Made by a program: the position numbers and the translations under genes. DNA of 64,000 nucleotides from Lateolabrax maculatus (taxonomy: Eukaryota > Chordata > Actinopteri > Acropomatiformes > Lateolabracidae), in the NCBI GenBank assembly GCA_031216445.1, contig CM062215.1:10666501-10730500 (forward strand). Reading direction: 5' to 3'. The notes beneath the pieces were generated by a model. It made no database searches and was not told where the DNA came from. It saw only the letters and a program-made list of their open reading frames with translations. Of the stretch, positions 33,978-47,170 are shown piece after piece. Each line of letters begins with the position of its first letter. Within the stretch, counting starts at the first letter, position 1.

Positions 33978-35499
33978 AAACAAGGGCGGAAAACTTTTGT
34001 TCCCCCGCAATGTTGATTCGTGTTTTGAACCTTAAATATTAACTAACTAAACTGAAGTTCAAATTTCACATTTTAAAGGCGTCACTTTCTGAAATGTCTT
34101 ATTAGAACTGTGGTATATTTATATATATTTATATATATTTAAACATTCTTCTCTGTGAGTACATGTTTCATTCCCATTGTGCTCAGTTTTCTAGTGTTTG
34201 TATTATAACTAATTTAATGAGGCAAAACGACTCAAAACAAATTAAAATAATAATTTATTTCTGATTTAATTTCATTAAAACATAATCCTGAAGGAGGTGT
34301 ACATTCCCTGTAGCCGTCATGTTGTTGCTCTCCCAGCCACCGGCAGAGGGCGACACTGAGACGCTGCAGGGCTGAGGAGGCTGTTGACCATCACGGGCCC
34401 GGGGCCAAACAAGGCTGGTAGTAAAAGACAGGAACGCATAATGATGACCACAGTAAGGAGTTTCTCTTTACTACAATGATCAAGTCAGATTGGATCAGGC
34501 CTCTGGTCGCAGCTGGTGGTGTAAAACCTTCCTGCTCAGTCATTAATGCTGTAATATTGCTATAATAATAACAATAATGATGGCAGTGATGATGATTATG
34601 ATGAAGCCAAATGGATCTGGGATCATTTTAAAGAGATTTCAGCTGATTGTATGCGTTTATGCAGACAAATGCTGTATGATAAAACCAATTCTGTTCTCTC
34701 TTTCTTATTTCAGGGAGGAAATAGTCCAGGTTTGGGGTTTCAGTCCTCTTTGTGGAGTTCACACAGTCTCCCCATCTTCACACGGCTTTTCTCCGAGTGC
34801 CAACGGGGGAAAACAGTGTCACTTTGGGCGCGGCAACGGCGTGGCTCTCGCCGTGCGCCTCCACAGCAAAATCGGACAGCAGTCAGCAGGAATTAAGGGG
34901 AGAGAAAAGATGTGTCAGGGCCAGGAGAACATTTGGGACAAGAGTTAATGACTCTGATAATGAGAGCTCGTCTGTCTCTCACCATTACTCTCAGCTGCCA
35001 GTAAAACCAGGTTTTACATATTTTTTTCCTGGCCAGAGATAAGAGCTGCAGGAGACACTTTGATGCCCCTAATAACACTTGCAAATTGGTTTCAGACATT
35101 AACAAAAACTAATTGCTGGGCACTAACCAGCCTGTTATATGCATATATCATGAATTAGTATGATTTACAAATACTGGCATATTTGACCTGAAGATAATAA
35201 TTATTTTACTTTGCTGACATGGAATGGATTGGGTCATTTAAGGCTATGTGTGGATAACATCTTCACGACTTTTAACCTTGGGCTTTGTTTCCATTACAAA
35301 CTTGTTTTGACACTCGCACCATTAAGCGGTAGCTGCTGTGATTCCAAGTACAGGCTATTACTTGTAAAGTGATGCCAAAACATTCCAGCGATGTCTTGCT
35401 CGTGATCGAAAGTGTCTGAGGTTGGAACCTCGTATGACAGTGAGGAGGATCTGTCAGCAGTTACAGACTGATTTCACTGGTCGAGTGATTTTTGTGTAG

Positions 35500-35660
35500 T
35501 TTATTGATTAATCTGGACGGCAGCTTTCGGTGTCTTTGAGCAAGACTGTGAATCTCTTCCAGGCCAGAGGGGTCACTGACCTTAACCTTTGACCTATGTG
35601 TGTGAGTGTGTGGGCGTCTGGGTGTGGGTTGGTCCCTACAGGGATCAATAAAGCATCTCA
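35500..35660 (+). repeat. Retroposon-like tail ending in GGGATCAATAAAG
   Basis: The stretch ends GGTCCCTACAGGGATCAATA then AAGCATC, a 3' end typical of fish LINE/SINE copies (family E). A related ending occurs at 37.76, 48.35 and, inverted, 44.77 kb. Confidence 0.5.
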
Positions 35661-37194
35661 CTTGTGATTTATTTGAAAGCTATAATGGACACAGCACACA
35701 TAAAAGATACAAAAAAAAAAAAATAACAGCTTGTACATACTGTAATATGTTTTTGAAAACATAAAGGCCTTTACAAAGTTTTCCTTTCGTTTCTCCAATC
35801 CTTTATCCTGGGGGACAAAAAAACCCAGATCATAAAAAAGACATAAACGTTGTATCTAACAGTATTTTTACTAGCTCATGTATTTGTTTGTATAGGAAGG
35901 GCGGGGGAAGGACCTCTATGAGGTTCACAGATAAATGAGCAGAAAAACAAGACAATGATAGTCATCATGATGACTTTATCACAGCTAGTAATCAGTACAG
36001 ATAACATTATAGACATCAATGAATTCTAGTTTATACATGTGGAAAACAAATGAGAAGGTAATGCTTTACTTTCATTCGCCCTATTTATACAGTAAGCACT
36101 GTATAAAGATGTAATGAATGATCTGAAAAACACAATAGACTCTGGCTCCTCACAACACCAGCAACCCAAATTTGGTGTGTTCATTGCTTCCTGCTGCCAA
36201 CAGGGGGCGGCCTGTGCCTGTGCAGGATGGCGCTGAGCCCTGAGTCACACAGCCAGCCAGAGTTGTTTACCTGTCTGCTGCTGCTGCAGTGGAGGATTCT
36301 GGGATATGTGTGGGGAGGGAGGAGGTCCATTTGGAGCTACTATGTGCTCCAGCAGTGAACCCGCTGTGTTTTCACCTCGCGCACAATGCAGTGCAGTGGA
36401 GAGGAAAGCTGGCTGACTGGCTGTTAGCACTGTATGCCTGTGTACAGTATGCATGCACCTGTGCCTGTGTGGGAGTGGGAGATGCTGCGCAGGCCGCTGC
36501 ATGACACACACACACACACACTCATACACTCACACACACACACACACACTCTCTGCAGTAAACGGCCTGTCATGCTGTCATGCAGCAGGCAGTGGAGTTA
36601 CATAAGCCCTGCTGGATGTGCTGCTGCACTACAACGAGCAGAGACCTACAAGACAGTAAACAACTGACGTCACTGCTTCCGTGGCATGCATCAGCTCGCA
36701 CCGGGACTGAGGAGGAGGAGGAGGAGGAGGAGGAGGGGTGTTTATAGTGTGGTGGTGTAGGACTGAGTGAGAGTTTGGCATTGGAGGCACGGAGGAAGGA
36801 GAGAGTATGAGGCAGAGTAATAGAGCTAAAATCCCCCCTCGACATGGCCGATGATTAAGCGGTGCGTCAGCCTCCTCATTCAGGGACTTGTCTGTGATGT
36901 GTGGCTCCAGAGACTGTCGTAAACACTTCCTGTCCCCAGCTGGTCGCTGACACATTGAGAAATGTGGTTGCCAAAAAAGTGTCCGGCCGATTATCTACAC
37001 TGATTGTACAACTTTTCATAAAGGACACTGATGTGCTGAATCCCGATGCAAGGGTGGATAGACTTTCCTTATTAGATAACACACGAGGAGATGGAAACAA
37101 CTGGAAATAGATGAGTCGAGAAGGTGTCATTACACATGATCAGTTTACTAGTCATGAGGAGCTCTTCTCAGCCGGTGAAAACAGCTGTATAGTG

Positions 37195-37330
37195 GCTCTG
37201 GAGGGAGCATTTCAAAGTCTCAGATAACCCTGACGAGGTCATAGTGATGTCAGCTTGAGACTTTGAATGTGTAACGGAAAGCGTGTTACAAAACTTGGGA
37301 TTTGAAGTTTAAAAGATGCTTAACCAGGCA
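37195..37330 (+). repeat. Interspersed repeat fragment (family I, second copy)
   Basis: AGATAACCCTGACGAGGTCA followed by GTGTAACGGAAAGCGTGTTA then CAAAA resembles the 16.9-kb fragment. Diverged; boundaries uncertain. Confidence 0.45.
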
Positions 37331-37756
37331 GAGAGGGTGTAGTGAGGACACACAATGGGGTTGAATTATGGGAAAATCAATTTTATTACACTATTATAGT
37401 TCATATTACGTGTCATATTATGCTTCAATATAAATAAAATAGTTCATTACACTTTATAGCTAAGATAATATAATATATATAATGTAATATGTAATGTGTG
37501 ATCCTCTATCACACTAAACTACATATGGTGTCTAGTATACTATACTTTGCTGACTTTGCTGCTGATTATCTATGCACTATTAGTATATGGTGTAACACTG
37601 GTCATGGGAACTATGCTGTATGTATACACTACTGCTTGCCATGTCATTTTGACATGAATTGCTCTTATATACTTTTTATTTTCTATTCTTCTTTTTTATT
37701 CTTATACAATTTTGAATTTGTTTCGTACTTTTTCTTTTACTGATCTGTACTTCTCC

Positions 37757-37829
37757 GATTTGGTGCTGCTGCAACACCTGGATTTCCCCTCTGTGGATCA
37801 GTAAAGGCTTACCTTAGCTTATCTTATTT
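37757..37829 (+). repeat. LINE/SINE 3' tail (family E)
   Basis: GGATTTCCCCTCTGTGGATC then AGTAAAGGC and a TTAGCTTATCTTATTT run. This is the characteristic end of a group of fish non-LTR elements. A 5'-truncated copy. Confidence 0.6.
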
Positions 37830-39040
37830 GCTAAATTCGTGATAGAATACAGTAAAATGAAGTATGGCATGTATATTTGGTTGGTATCTGTCAGTATAAC
37901 ACACCAGCTGCAGATGGCGGCCCGAAGGCTAAAGCTGACATACATTAGCCACAAACATAAATACAGTGTGCGTATGAGAATGTGTTTTCGGTACAGTATG
38001 TACTCACTCGTAGGGTGTCTAATGTGTGTTCCCAGCAGTTGTTTTATAAACAGTGCAAAAAAAAAATCTGTGCACTTGCCAAAGCCGCTTTTGATGCATG
38101 GCCGCCTTAAGGCACGATTGAACTTCTCACCACATAATCTTACACAAATGTCAGGAGAGATGAGGACAGGGTGATCCTGTTCACCTAAATTGCAGAGCAC
38201 AAAATATTGTGCTGGGCTTTTCTTCAGCTGGCAGGGCGAGCCAGACAGTACCCAGTGACCTTCGACTAAAATTAGATCAGCTTCACACATCACTGCCATT
38301 CCACACTGCGATCTGCCCTCTTTTTTTACCTGTTTAATAGCTCTCTGCCTCTCTGTCTCTCCCCTTTAATCTCTGTCATAACACGCTGTGTCATAACAGC
38401 TCTCCCTCCCCGTTGTTATGAAATTGAATTTCTGATAAAATCCCTGACCACTCTCTGTTTTGGTCAGACTGACTGACCTGTGCGGAGGTCTGGCTCGGTT
38501 ACATCATGTGGCATAATAGCGGAGGGATGGAGAGGTCGCCATAGCAGCCCTTCGGTGACCCCGACTCGGCCTTGGTTTGGGTTGAAGCATGAGATAACAG
38601 CCCCTGCAGCAATAAAGTGAAGCAGAAGGACTCACAAAGAAGGTCAGGGTTAGATTATGAGCATCTGATAAAAAGAGCAAAAGTGCACTGTAGGTAGGTT
38701 GAATCAGTGACTTCGCTGATATATAACTGAAGTTAGTTTTTCTGACCAGAAGGAGGTTTTCCAACCAAAGCTACATAAAAGTAGTCTGTTACATTGCACT
38801 GACATTTTGTTTATTTCTATGTTCAGATATCACTGCGCCTACTCCAATCCAGAAAGGCTCACGTGCCACTGAGGCTAATTAATGGAACATCATAAACACA
38901 TTTGTTGCGTCCACTTATCAGCAGTAGTGGATTTATGTGTGAAGGCAGGTGTCGGCTTAACGCCAAACACATCACCCACGCTTCTTTCCACTGACACCTA
39001 AGCCTTTCTAGATTGGCAGTTGTCCATTTTGCTGGCTATA

Positions 39041-39346
39041 TTTAAGTGCTGCTTTTGACGCCACTGATCATGCCATCAGGATTTTATTCGTTTAAGCCCT
39101 GGGCTGACACATCAGGATCTGCATTTGATTGGTTCTCCTCCTACTTGTCATAATGGGAACTATATTTCTTCTTATGCTGTGGGATGTGGTGGGCCTCAGG
39201 GCTCCCTTCTCAGGCCTCTTACATGTTCTTTCTAAATGCTTGTCTTGGGCCTCATTATTCACAACCTTGGCTGTATTTGCTATTATTCTTATGTGGATGA
39301 TGCACAACTTTATATTTCAGTAAAGCCTGAAGAACCTACCTCGATA
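39041..39346 (+). pseudogene. Decayed LINE reverse transcriptase fragment
   Basis: Pieces of a non-LTR reverse transcriptase lie in order but in shifting frames. LSAAFDATDHAI is the AFDxxDH catalytic block. FDWFSSYLS then a stop follows, and then a region encoding GLRAPFSGLL. Last comes LGLIIHNLGCICYYSYVDDA with QLYISVKPEEPT, in which YVDD stands for the canonical YADD motif. Stops and frameshifts show the copy is dead. The IIxNxG...QLYxSVKP signature suggests a teleost L2/CR1-like or Rex-like element; the exact clade is not determined. Confidence 0.85.
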
Positions 39347-39460
39347 ACCTTGATGATCTTTCATCTTAAATGTGTTAATTACATTAAGAAACTGCTGCAG
39401 TCTTGTCACTTCTGGTTGTGGCACATTGCTACACATTGCGTAAGTCAAGTAAAGTTTAAA

Positions 39461-39782
39461 ACAATTAGTTGATTAATGGGTTAGTTGATATGAAGAAAAT
39501 AAATAGGTAACAATTCTGATAATCAATTCATTCTTTAAGTCATACTCTTAGCAAAAAATATTAATAATAAAAAGGTAAAACATTTTTAGTGATATATGAT
39601 AGTAAAATGAATATCTTTGGATTTTGGACTATTTGTTGGACAAAACAAGACATCACCATGGGCTTTGTAAACATGATATAATTTTTTTAGAACTATTTTA
39701 TGACATTTTATAGACCAAACAATTAATAGATTAATCAAGAAAATATCTGGTTAGGTTAAAACAAATCATTAGTTGTAGCTTT
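39461..39782 (+). repeat. Family A element copy
   Basis: Shares with the 32.77-kb copy the words GATAGTAAAATGAATATC, GGATTTTGGACTATTTGTTG, GACATTTTATAGACCAAACA and the end AAATCATTAGTTGTAGCTTT. The left terminus has degenerated. It lies about 115 bases after the LINE remnant. Confidence 0.75.
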
Positions 39783-39837
39783 AAAATCAAGCCATCAGCA
39801 CAGCAGCAGCAAAGACCTATCACAACGACCACATCTA

Positions 39838-40160
39838 AACATGTTTAGTGTAGCTGAAACACTTTGCATTATATCCATTCACAACTGTTTAAAGTTACCA
39901 TTCAACACCTATGTTTGTCTAAATGAACATGCAGTGCTAATGTATACATTGTTATCCAAATGACCTTTCAGCACCATAAGCATTTGTGTGACTAGCTAAA
40001 GCAGGAAGGATGTCATGGATGATCCAGTAAAATGCCCTTCATCCTGTTTACATGTACACTTTGAATAGCTGAAGCAATTCTCACAACAATTCATGCAGTA
40101 GTTGTTTAAATATTTCAGTCTGGACCAATGTGGTGGACCAACAGACTGAAAGTCTAGTTT
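39838..40160 (+). repeat. Family D repeat copy
   Basis: Ends with CAATTCATGCAGTAGTTGTT and AAATATTTCAGTCTGGACCA then ATGTGGTGGACCAAC, the hallmark tail of a very common fish repeat. The upstream part has GTGCTAATGTATACATTGTT and AGCACCATAAGC, the usual leader. Other copies are at 19.05, 47.0 (inverted) and 50.2 kb (inverted). Confidence 0.7.
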
Positions 40161-40564
40161 TACTGCCTATGATATTTCAGTTGATTATGCTTATGTTGGG
40201 CATATCCTTCAAGATATTTGCGGTTCATTAAATTACCATAAACCAAGTGACATACAGCAAACTTGTGGTGCTATTCCAACATGGAGGTTGTTGTCTGGGA
40301 CTACGGGAAAAATAAGTTCGGGAAATGTGAGTGTGTGGGGCTCAATAGGGGCCCACTGCTCATTTATGCCCCGGCACCACCAATCGGGTTCATCCAGCCC
40401 TGCTGTTGACCCGTTGAGCTTGCTTTGTAGAATTTCTGCAGTACAAAGATGCAGGCACAATGCATCACAGTAGTCCAGTTAACGTGTCCCCTGTGTCCTC
40501 ATATATAGGCTCCCTGAAACATGTACTTGCAGTGTTGGCATTTATATTACCGGGTGTCCGTTCC

Positions 40565-40593
40565 ACAGCGGTCACAAACATTGTGACCGCTGT
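40565..40593. repeat. Perfect palindrome, 13-bp arms, 3-nt spacer
   Basis: ACAGCGGTCACAA, then ACA, then TTGTGACCGCTGT. The half-site GGTCAC/GTGACC resembles a nuclear-receptor half site (AGGTCA-like), but the everted arrangement may be coincidental. No flanking repeat recognised. Confidence 0.6.
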
Positions 40594-43397
40594 AATTGTT
40601 ATCCATCATCATCCAAGTGTTTTCTGTGAACTCAGTGACTGATAAAGCTCTCTGAGCGATAACCGCTCCATCAGATGCTGAACACACACAGTATCAGCAA
40701 GACAGCACCCTCTGATGCATCTTATGCAACATTATGCTATCACCGGCCCTGCTTTAAGATACAGTGATCAGCGCGAAAAACAACTCATTACACAACGGTC
40801 AAATTAATGACGGTGCAATGTTCTGAGGGAGTGTGACATCTTGTTGGACACAGGGGTCAAACTTTGATTCAAACCAGGGAACGGTGCCAAGACAGTAAGC
40901 TGTCGAGCTTTGAACCGGGCTGTTCAGTGTCGGTACATTCATGCCAGATCATTCACCTTTATTAATCTGTTTATTGTCTTTATTCCTTCACGGTGGAATC
41001 GTGCCAGGGACTGAACGTGCAACCCCACTGTTATTTCCCCTCAAAGGCATCAATTCAGATAATTTACGCTCCTTTGACATGTTAACGACAGGGCAGGATT
41101 GATTTCTTTGACACAGCGTTTAACGTGCCTGGAGGGAACATTAATAAATCACAGTTGTGCTCCCTGTCGTGTTGTTTATTTGTCAGTGTTATCGGCGTGT
41201 TTTTGTTTTCCTCGGGCCGAGACTTTGGCCCCCTCAGCGTGCGGTGCCGATCTGGGACACTTGGCTCGCTCCGTAATCCAATGAGCAACTGGTGCAACTA
41301 CAATCTGGTCATTTGTAAACAAACATTTACTCACAGCCTCTCTCTGGCCGTCCCAATGTTTGCACTTATCTGCTTTTTGGAAGAGTATGACACGTGCATG
41401 TCCAGGTCCGTATTTGCAGAAAAAGTCATTAAGAATTTTTCCGCACCAACGCATGAGGCAGCAGGTCAAAACCACACAGACCTTAAGCTGCTTTTCAGTG
41501 ATATTAAAATAACAGTACGGTAGTCATAAGCCATCACTAAGCAACTTTTGGGTAGCCAGGTTATTCTCTCTTCTCAATAAAGGTTAATTGGCGCTGCCTT
41601 TTTAATTAGGCATCAGTTGATCATTCATTAAACCCCTCTCCTGAAAGGCAATTGTCCAGTCACAGCTTAGCAACCGTAACTAAGCTATGTGTTTACTATG
41701 TACCATGTGTTACTATGTGTTTAATGTAATGCTCTAATGTAAGCCTATTGTTAACCTGTCCGACTAACTGGCGCACTGCCCCGCACTGCACCTACAGTAG
41801 CAACCGAGGGTTGAGCATATTATTACCAAACTGTGTTATTTTATGGGGTTATGCTGAAAAATGCCCCATCTGTGTGGAAGCCAGTCCAGGAGGCTATCAG
41901 AGTTTAGGCCTGTTTGTAAGCCAAGCACCCAAAACAGGGTCAGCGTGACATTGTTTTCTGCAGGGAAAATGATATACTGAAGTCAAATAAGAACCTTCTG
42001 GATTTCTGTGAATCAGAAAAAGCAGGTTGCTCACTGGACCGAGGCCACCTTGAGCTGTTTTGATAACAATAAGCCGCCCGAAACCCCGCTCGCCTCCCAG
42101 CTCCGACTCGCTCCTTAGTAGGACAAAAACAAGCATCAAGTCCATTTTTTTGTTGGGAAAAAAAAAAGAAAAAAGAAGAGAACTTTGGAAGTTGACGGCC
42201 CTCTAGCAGCTCTCCTCATAACACACGCAGGCGTGTCTTATTCAGTTGTGAAAGCTCGAGGCGCGTAATGAAAGGTCAGGCTCTGTTTACAGAACACTTG
42301 CCATTAATACTAAGATAATCTCATGTTTGTTGTGTTTGGTGGACACCTCGGTGTTGGAGGAGTTTTGCTTGGGTCCACAGCTGGCCATCTAGCTTTTCGG
42401 TATTCTGCACCTGCTGTTTACTTCAGGGCCGCGTGGATCTCTGTTATTGGCGCGGTGTGCGTGTTTGCCGACAGCCCAGAGTACACGCGGGTCTCTTGCA
42501 CGGGGCCGTTGGCTGGATTAGGTCGCAAGTTTTTGGTGGCAGCATCTTTGCGTGCCGCCGCTCTCCATTAAGCCCCTCTGAATGTGTGTCTCCGACTCTG
42601 TCCTGTCCTGTAAAGCTTTAGCCTCGTGGCTGGCATGTTTGACGGACGATTTACTTGGCGGCCGCGCACGCAAACATGCTCCTGGTGTGACCTCGGTTTG
42701 GTGTGTGGTTGTCGTGCTGCTGACTAAGATTCCTATAGGCACTAACCCAGTCCAACTAATAGGATTGGGCCCTGTCTCACACTCCTGCAGACAGCTCCTG
42801 GTGAAAAGTTCATATGGGGCATATGGGAAGAGATTGCAACGTGGAGTAGCATTCCTGTGTGTGCATGCTGGAAAAAACTTACATCGTGCACTTGAATGTA
42901 GCTCCATGTGACACCAACATAAGAATGAATTTCAGGTAATTATCTTACTTAAATATTAGGTTATTTAATGCATTGTATAGCATGTTGAACTGGAACTCTG
43001 CACACAAAGCAAACTGGTTGCAACACGTCTTTTATTGTAACAGTGGTCACATACATTCCGCATATTTGTCACACGTGTGCTTCACGTGAGCAGACGTCTT
43101 GTTTTTACATTCGGCACACTGATGGGTTTATGTTCATGTGGAAACCGTGACCCAGTCCCGCGGCCGCGGGAGGCCGCAGAGGAGACGCACGGGGGCAGCG
43201 CACAACTGGAGCCGGACGGCCTCTATGAATAGAAGCCTTCGGAAAGAAATATCGACCTCGCCTGTGCGTCAATAACACACAAACATATTACGGAAACACG
43301 TCAGCGGTGTGTTCCCAGCAAACATGAGGGGGAATTTCCATAGAACGAGCAGACTCTATAATGGCAACACACTCGGACTGGTTAGCAACGCCTGAGG

Positions 43398-43426
43398 TGT
43401 ATGTGTGTGTGTGTGTGTGTGTTTCC

Positions 43427-43457
<31 letters not shown>

Positions 43458-43460
43458 TCA
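43398..43460. repeat. Two TG microsatellites separated by TTTCCACTG
   Basis: TG runs of about 11 and 14 units. A further TG/TCTG array lies at 43726-43780. All open frames here are repeat translations. Confidence 0.9.
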
Positions 43461-43742
43461 GCATGCGTAAGCTGAGTGGGCCTTTATCTTGGTTGTGTGA
43501 CCGTAAAAGCCCGGTTATTGGTCATAAAAGTGCAAGCGTCAGGACACAGTGAGCTCAGACGGAGAGTAAGACCTTAACACTCGTGTGTGCAGTGTGTGTG
43601 TGTGTGTGTAAAGCTTAGCAGTGTGTACACAGGGTTATGCCTCTTGATTTGAGCACAGTTTGGATATAAGGTGTGCGACACCAGAAAAGCCATATCATTA
43701 AGGTGTTTGCCTGTGTGTGGACATTCGTGTGTGTCTGTGTGT

Positions 43743-43781
<39 letters not shown>

Positions 43782-44770
43782 GCCCCGTGGCCCAGGTAAC
43801 AGAGGGACATGTACTTTCTGATAGATTAAGCCTTACATAACTCCACATTCCACTCAGCAGGTAAACAAGCACCGGGACTAAGGTCAAAAACAGCGAGGCA
43901 CCGGCTCGACTACGGAGCCCAGACGCCGGCGGCTGAAGCAGATCCGAGCCTCGCTGACCCACATGCAGACAAACTCAGGCTGCCATTAAAATCTGTATGG
44001 CTTAGAAAGTTCAGCAATCAAGAGAAAGCTGCAAGCATCCATTTGTGCAGTCAGTTAATTGCCAGTGTTGTACAGTGACTGAAAGAATGTTGGGAAGGCT
44101 GAAAAATGCTACAAACATGCCAAAAAGCCAGACACAACCTACAATATTCTAGTTGAAATATCTTTAGATATATAAGGAAATATTGGAGAGGCTGGGGCTG
44201 TGATGAATTTGGACAGTTTTCAAGGATTTTTTAAATTTTGTGCGTTCTTACGATCAAAACATAAAAAATCTGTTAAATCTTACGTCTGTGGTCTCCCACT
44301 TTTCAAATATAGTGTTTTCGTGTACACCCTACTCTAATGTACATTGACATAAGGAACAGTGCATTTTATTTTTCATTATAAGATGATCCCATATCATACA
44401 GGATGGGTGGCAACCCTATTTTAGAATCCACCTGTATTATTTTGATGATATAGCATTGTTTTTTTTTTTTAATGAAAGTCTTAACTATCAATATACATAT
44501 TAAATTATAGCATTTGTGTACTTCATAATACAGTCCACTAGCGTCCTGTGGCTAGTAAAAGGTTAAATTTTCATGTTGGACTTTGAGTAGATGGATTTAG
44601 ATAGTTTTCCTCATTTGGCAATGGAGTGAGTGCCAAACGTTTAGAGCAAAGTTCATAAAAGTCTGGGTTTAAAAAGGAATTTGAAGGAAGCACATAACGC
44701 CTGCAGTCTGACAGGAGTGAGCATGAAATAATTCTTCTCTTCATTCATCCATAGATTCATCCATAGGCAA

Positions 44771-44825
44771 CACAATAAGATAAGTTAAACGTCACTGTAC
44801 CCCAAGGGGAAACTTGGCTTAGACT
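44771..44825 (-). repeat. LINE/SINE 3' tail, inverted (family E)
   Basis: On the minus strand it reads AAGTTTCCCCTTGGGGTACA then GTGACGTTTAACTTATCTTA, the same tail as at 37.76 kb in opposite orientation. 5'-truncated. Confidence 0.55.
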
Positions 44826-46380
44826 CAGAGCTGCTGCTGTTTAAGGAAACATGAAAACAGGCTTTAACAGACGCACACAGGTTACCTTACAAGACAAGGA
44901 GCTGATTACATTCATGTTAAATACACAGATGGTCCTCATGCACACCTCCACATTTAAGCATTACCCAGAGTGTTAAGGCTTTAATACTCGAATCAGGTTA
45001 TGACGCTGTTCAACCTAAAAGTTCAGAGGCAGCCATGGTTTCACAGCTCTCCTTTACAGGTACATAGAGCCTCACTAATACATTTATAGGGGTGAAATTA
45101 GAGGAATGTATCGGGGGGACAAGAAGATTTGGACTGAGGCCAAAACTGGGAAATTCAAATACTCTGAGCTCTGGAGTAATGTTGCATGTCAAATCATACA
45201 ATCCCGATGGAAATAAAGCCTTTAAAAGACACATTGTCCAACAGTTTGTTCTGGGATGGAAAAAACTGAAACACAGACAGTGTTTGTGTAGAGCTCTGCA
45301 GATCATTTTGGATGAATTATGGAATATTATCTTGAATTTCAAGTTAAAGGTCAGTGTGTGTTTGTCAACATCTGTGCCTCCTGTGTCAGTTCTAAAGTCA
45401 ATATGAAATATAAATGTATTCTTTGGCAAAGAAAATGCATATCGAGTGTTTGTTTTGACATATTTGGTTTAAATAGTCTTTTCCAAAAAAAAGAAATCTG
45501 ATGTACTTTTCTGGCACTGTGTCTTTTAGTATTTCGGTACTGTGATTTGATCTATGTTGATGGCCGGTAAAAACGCTGATCTGAGGAGACTTGTCAAGTT
45601 TGTGTGGCAGTATTCACGTTAACTAGTGGATATAGCGGTATCCAACCAATTCTATTTATCTCTTTGAGCCTGCTCTAAAACAGAGCTCCTTATTAGCTAT
45701 ATGTGTTAGTTACTTACATAGCCTATGTATCACCAATTTAACTCATGTTGGAAACCTTGTGGGCACCAAACAAGCAATTTATGTCCAACACACGAAAACT
45801 ACACCGTCACTCTTTCTGATAGCATTATAAAACTGTGTTTTCGATATATTCTGTTAGTGTTATACGTTGCAAAATGTTTAGATTAAAGTTGCAGGCTGCC
45901 AATATTTTATGCATTGGTAAAGTCTAAATTCGGCAATTCTGATTTTCAAAAACTCCAGGATAAAAGCAGAGCTAGTGATACAACTTTAACAATAAATATG
46001 ATGATACAGATGCATTTTGAACGTGCGTTGTCACCAGCGGTGTCATCCCAAACCCAGTGAGTCAGATCGGTTGTGCGCTGAGGGCCGCCCTCAATGTTAA
46101 ACTGCCATGCTCCGCATTATAGGCTTAATCTAATGCCTCATTAGCATCAGTGTCTCACTGACTCCGCTGCGAAACAGCATCCTCCTCCACTACAGAGGAC
46201 CTGTCAGCATCACTGCCAACCCCGCAGGGCCGGAGGAAACGCAAGCTTTTGACGCACAAGACAGAGGCGCGTCACACAGATGTGCTGGATGCACACAGTG
46301 AAAAAAAAAAAACAGCTTCTTCACAGAAACATGTAGTCAGGTTTTATTACTGCATTTACTAGATCACCGGCGCAAATTAA

Positions 46381-46500
46381 GGGTGCGTTCACGTCAAGCA
46401 TGTTTGGTGTGGTTTGCTTAGTGTTTCCTTCATGTGAGAACAGTGCCTGAACACAGGTGGGACCATATTACCTCACACCTAAGCACTGTGGTACACTAGG
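46381..46500 (+). repeat. Fragment of a DNA-transposon-like repeat
   Basis: Starts AGGGTGCGTTCACGTCAAGC and continues TTTGGTGTGGTTTGC, resembling ends of a common fish family that opens with GGGTGCGTTCACA. No matching right end was found, so it appears truncated. Confidence 0.4.
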
Positions 46501-47004
46501 CATGAGAACATCCTATAAACCAACTACAAGGGCTTCATCAGCAACACGGAGAACAAACTGTGATCACACATAGTAAGGTGTCTTCAGTAATTATCTGAGA
46601 AAAGGCTCTCTAAGGATCGCTTTAATTTTGTTTGCTCTCAGGCACACACAGATGGAAACATGGATAAGCCGGCAGGGTTTATGTGCAGGACTGCATGTGT
46701 GCGTCAGAGTCACCGTAACTCCTAATCTCGCCTTGCGTGTGTCGCTTTTCGATTGTGGCGGAGAATGCCGTGCTCAAAACTCCGCTGTTTCCTGACATGT
46801 GTGGATTACATGTCAGTGGGCAAACAATATGTGATGAAGCTTCCATTTTTACGCTGCTTTACCATGGATTTAAAGAGATTTATATCATTACAGGAAATAA
46901 AGCAAGAAGTCTTTTCATGATAAATAATGGATTAAATAACATAAAAGCAAATGCGGTCCTCGACCCTTGCTTGCGGCATAATTCTAGAGAGGGCAATGTT
47001 GTTT

Positions 47005-47170
47005 GATCTGACAGTTTAGATATCTCAACAACTGTTGGATGGATTGCCCTGACATTTTGTACAGACATTCATGGTCTCAAGAGGATGAGTCCTACTGACT
47101 TTGATGAGTCCCCCGACTTTTCCCCTAGCACCACCAGCAGGTTGACATTTTTGGCTCAAGCACGGCCTCA
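47005..47170 (-). repeat. Family D repeat copy (inverted)
   Basis: GATATCTCAACAACTGTTGG, ATGGATTGCCCTGACATTTT, CAGACATTCATGGTCTCAAG, AGGATGAGTCCTACTGACTT and then CCCTAGCACCACCAGCAGG match the 50.2-kb copy block for block. Confidence 0.75.

Noticed and set aside
37814..38299. 161-codon minus-strand open frame
   Set aside because: No family resemblance, mixed hydrophobic run without signal or repeated motif, AT-rich codons typical of noncoding DNA.
43726..43782. Regularly spaced TG/TCTG units considered as a CRISPR-like array
   Set aside because: Simple microsatellite with 2- to 4-base period, no spacers; eukaryotic context.
45010..45429. Overlapping open frames on both strands (139 and 104 codons)
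   Set aside because: No domain in either; possibly an old repeat, but no second copy in the window supports it.
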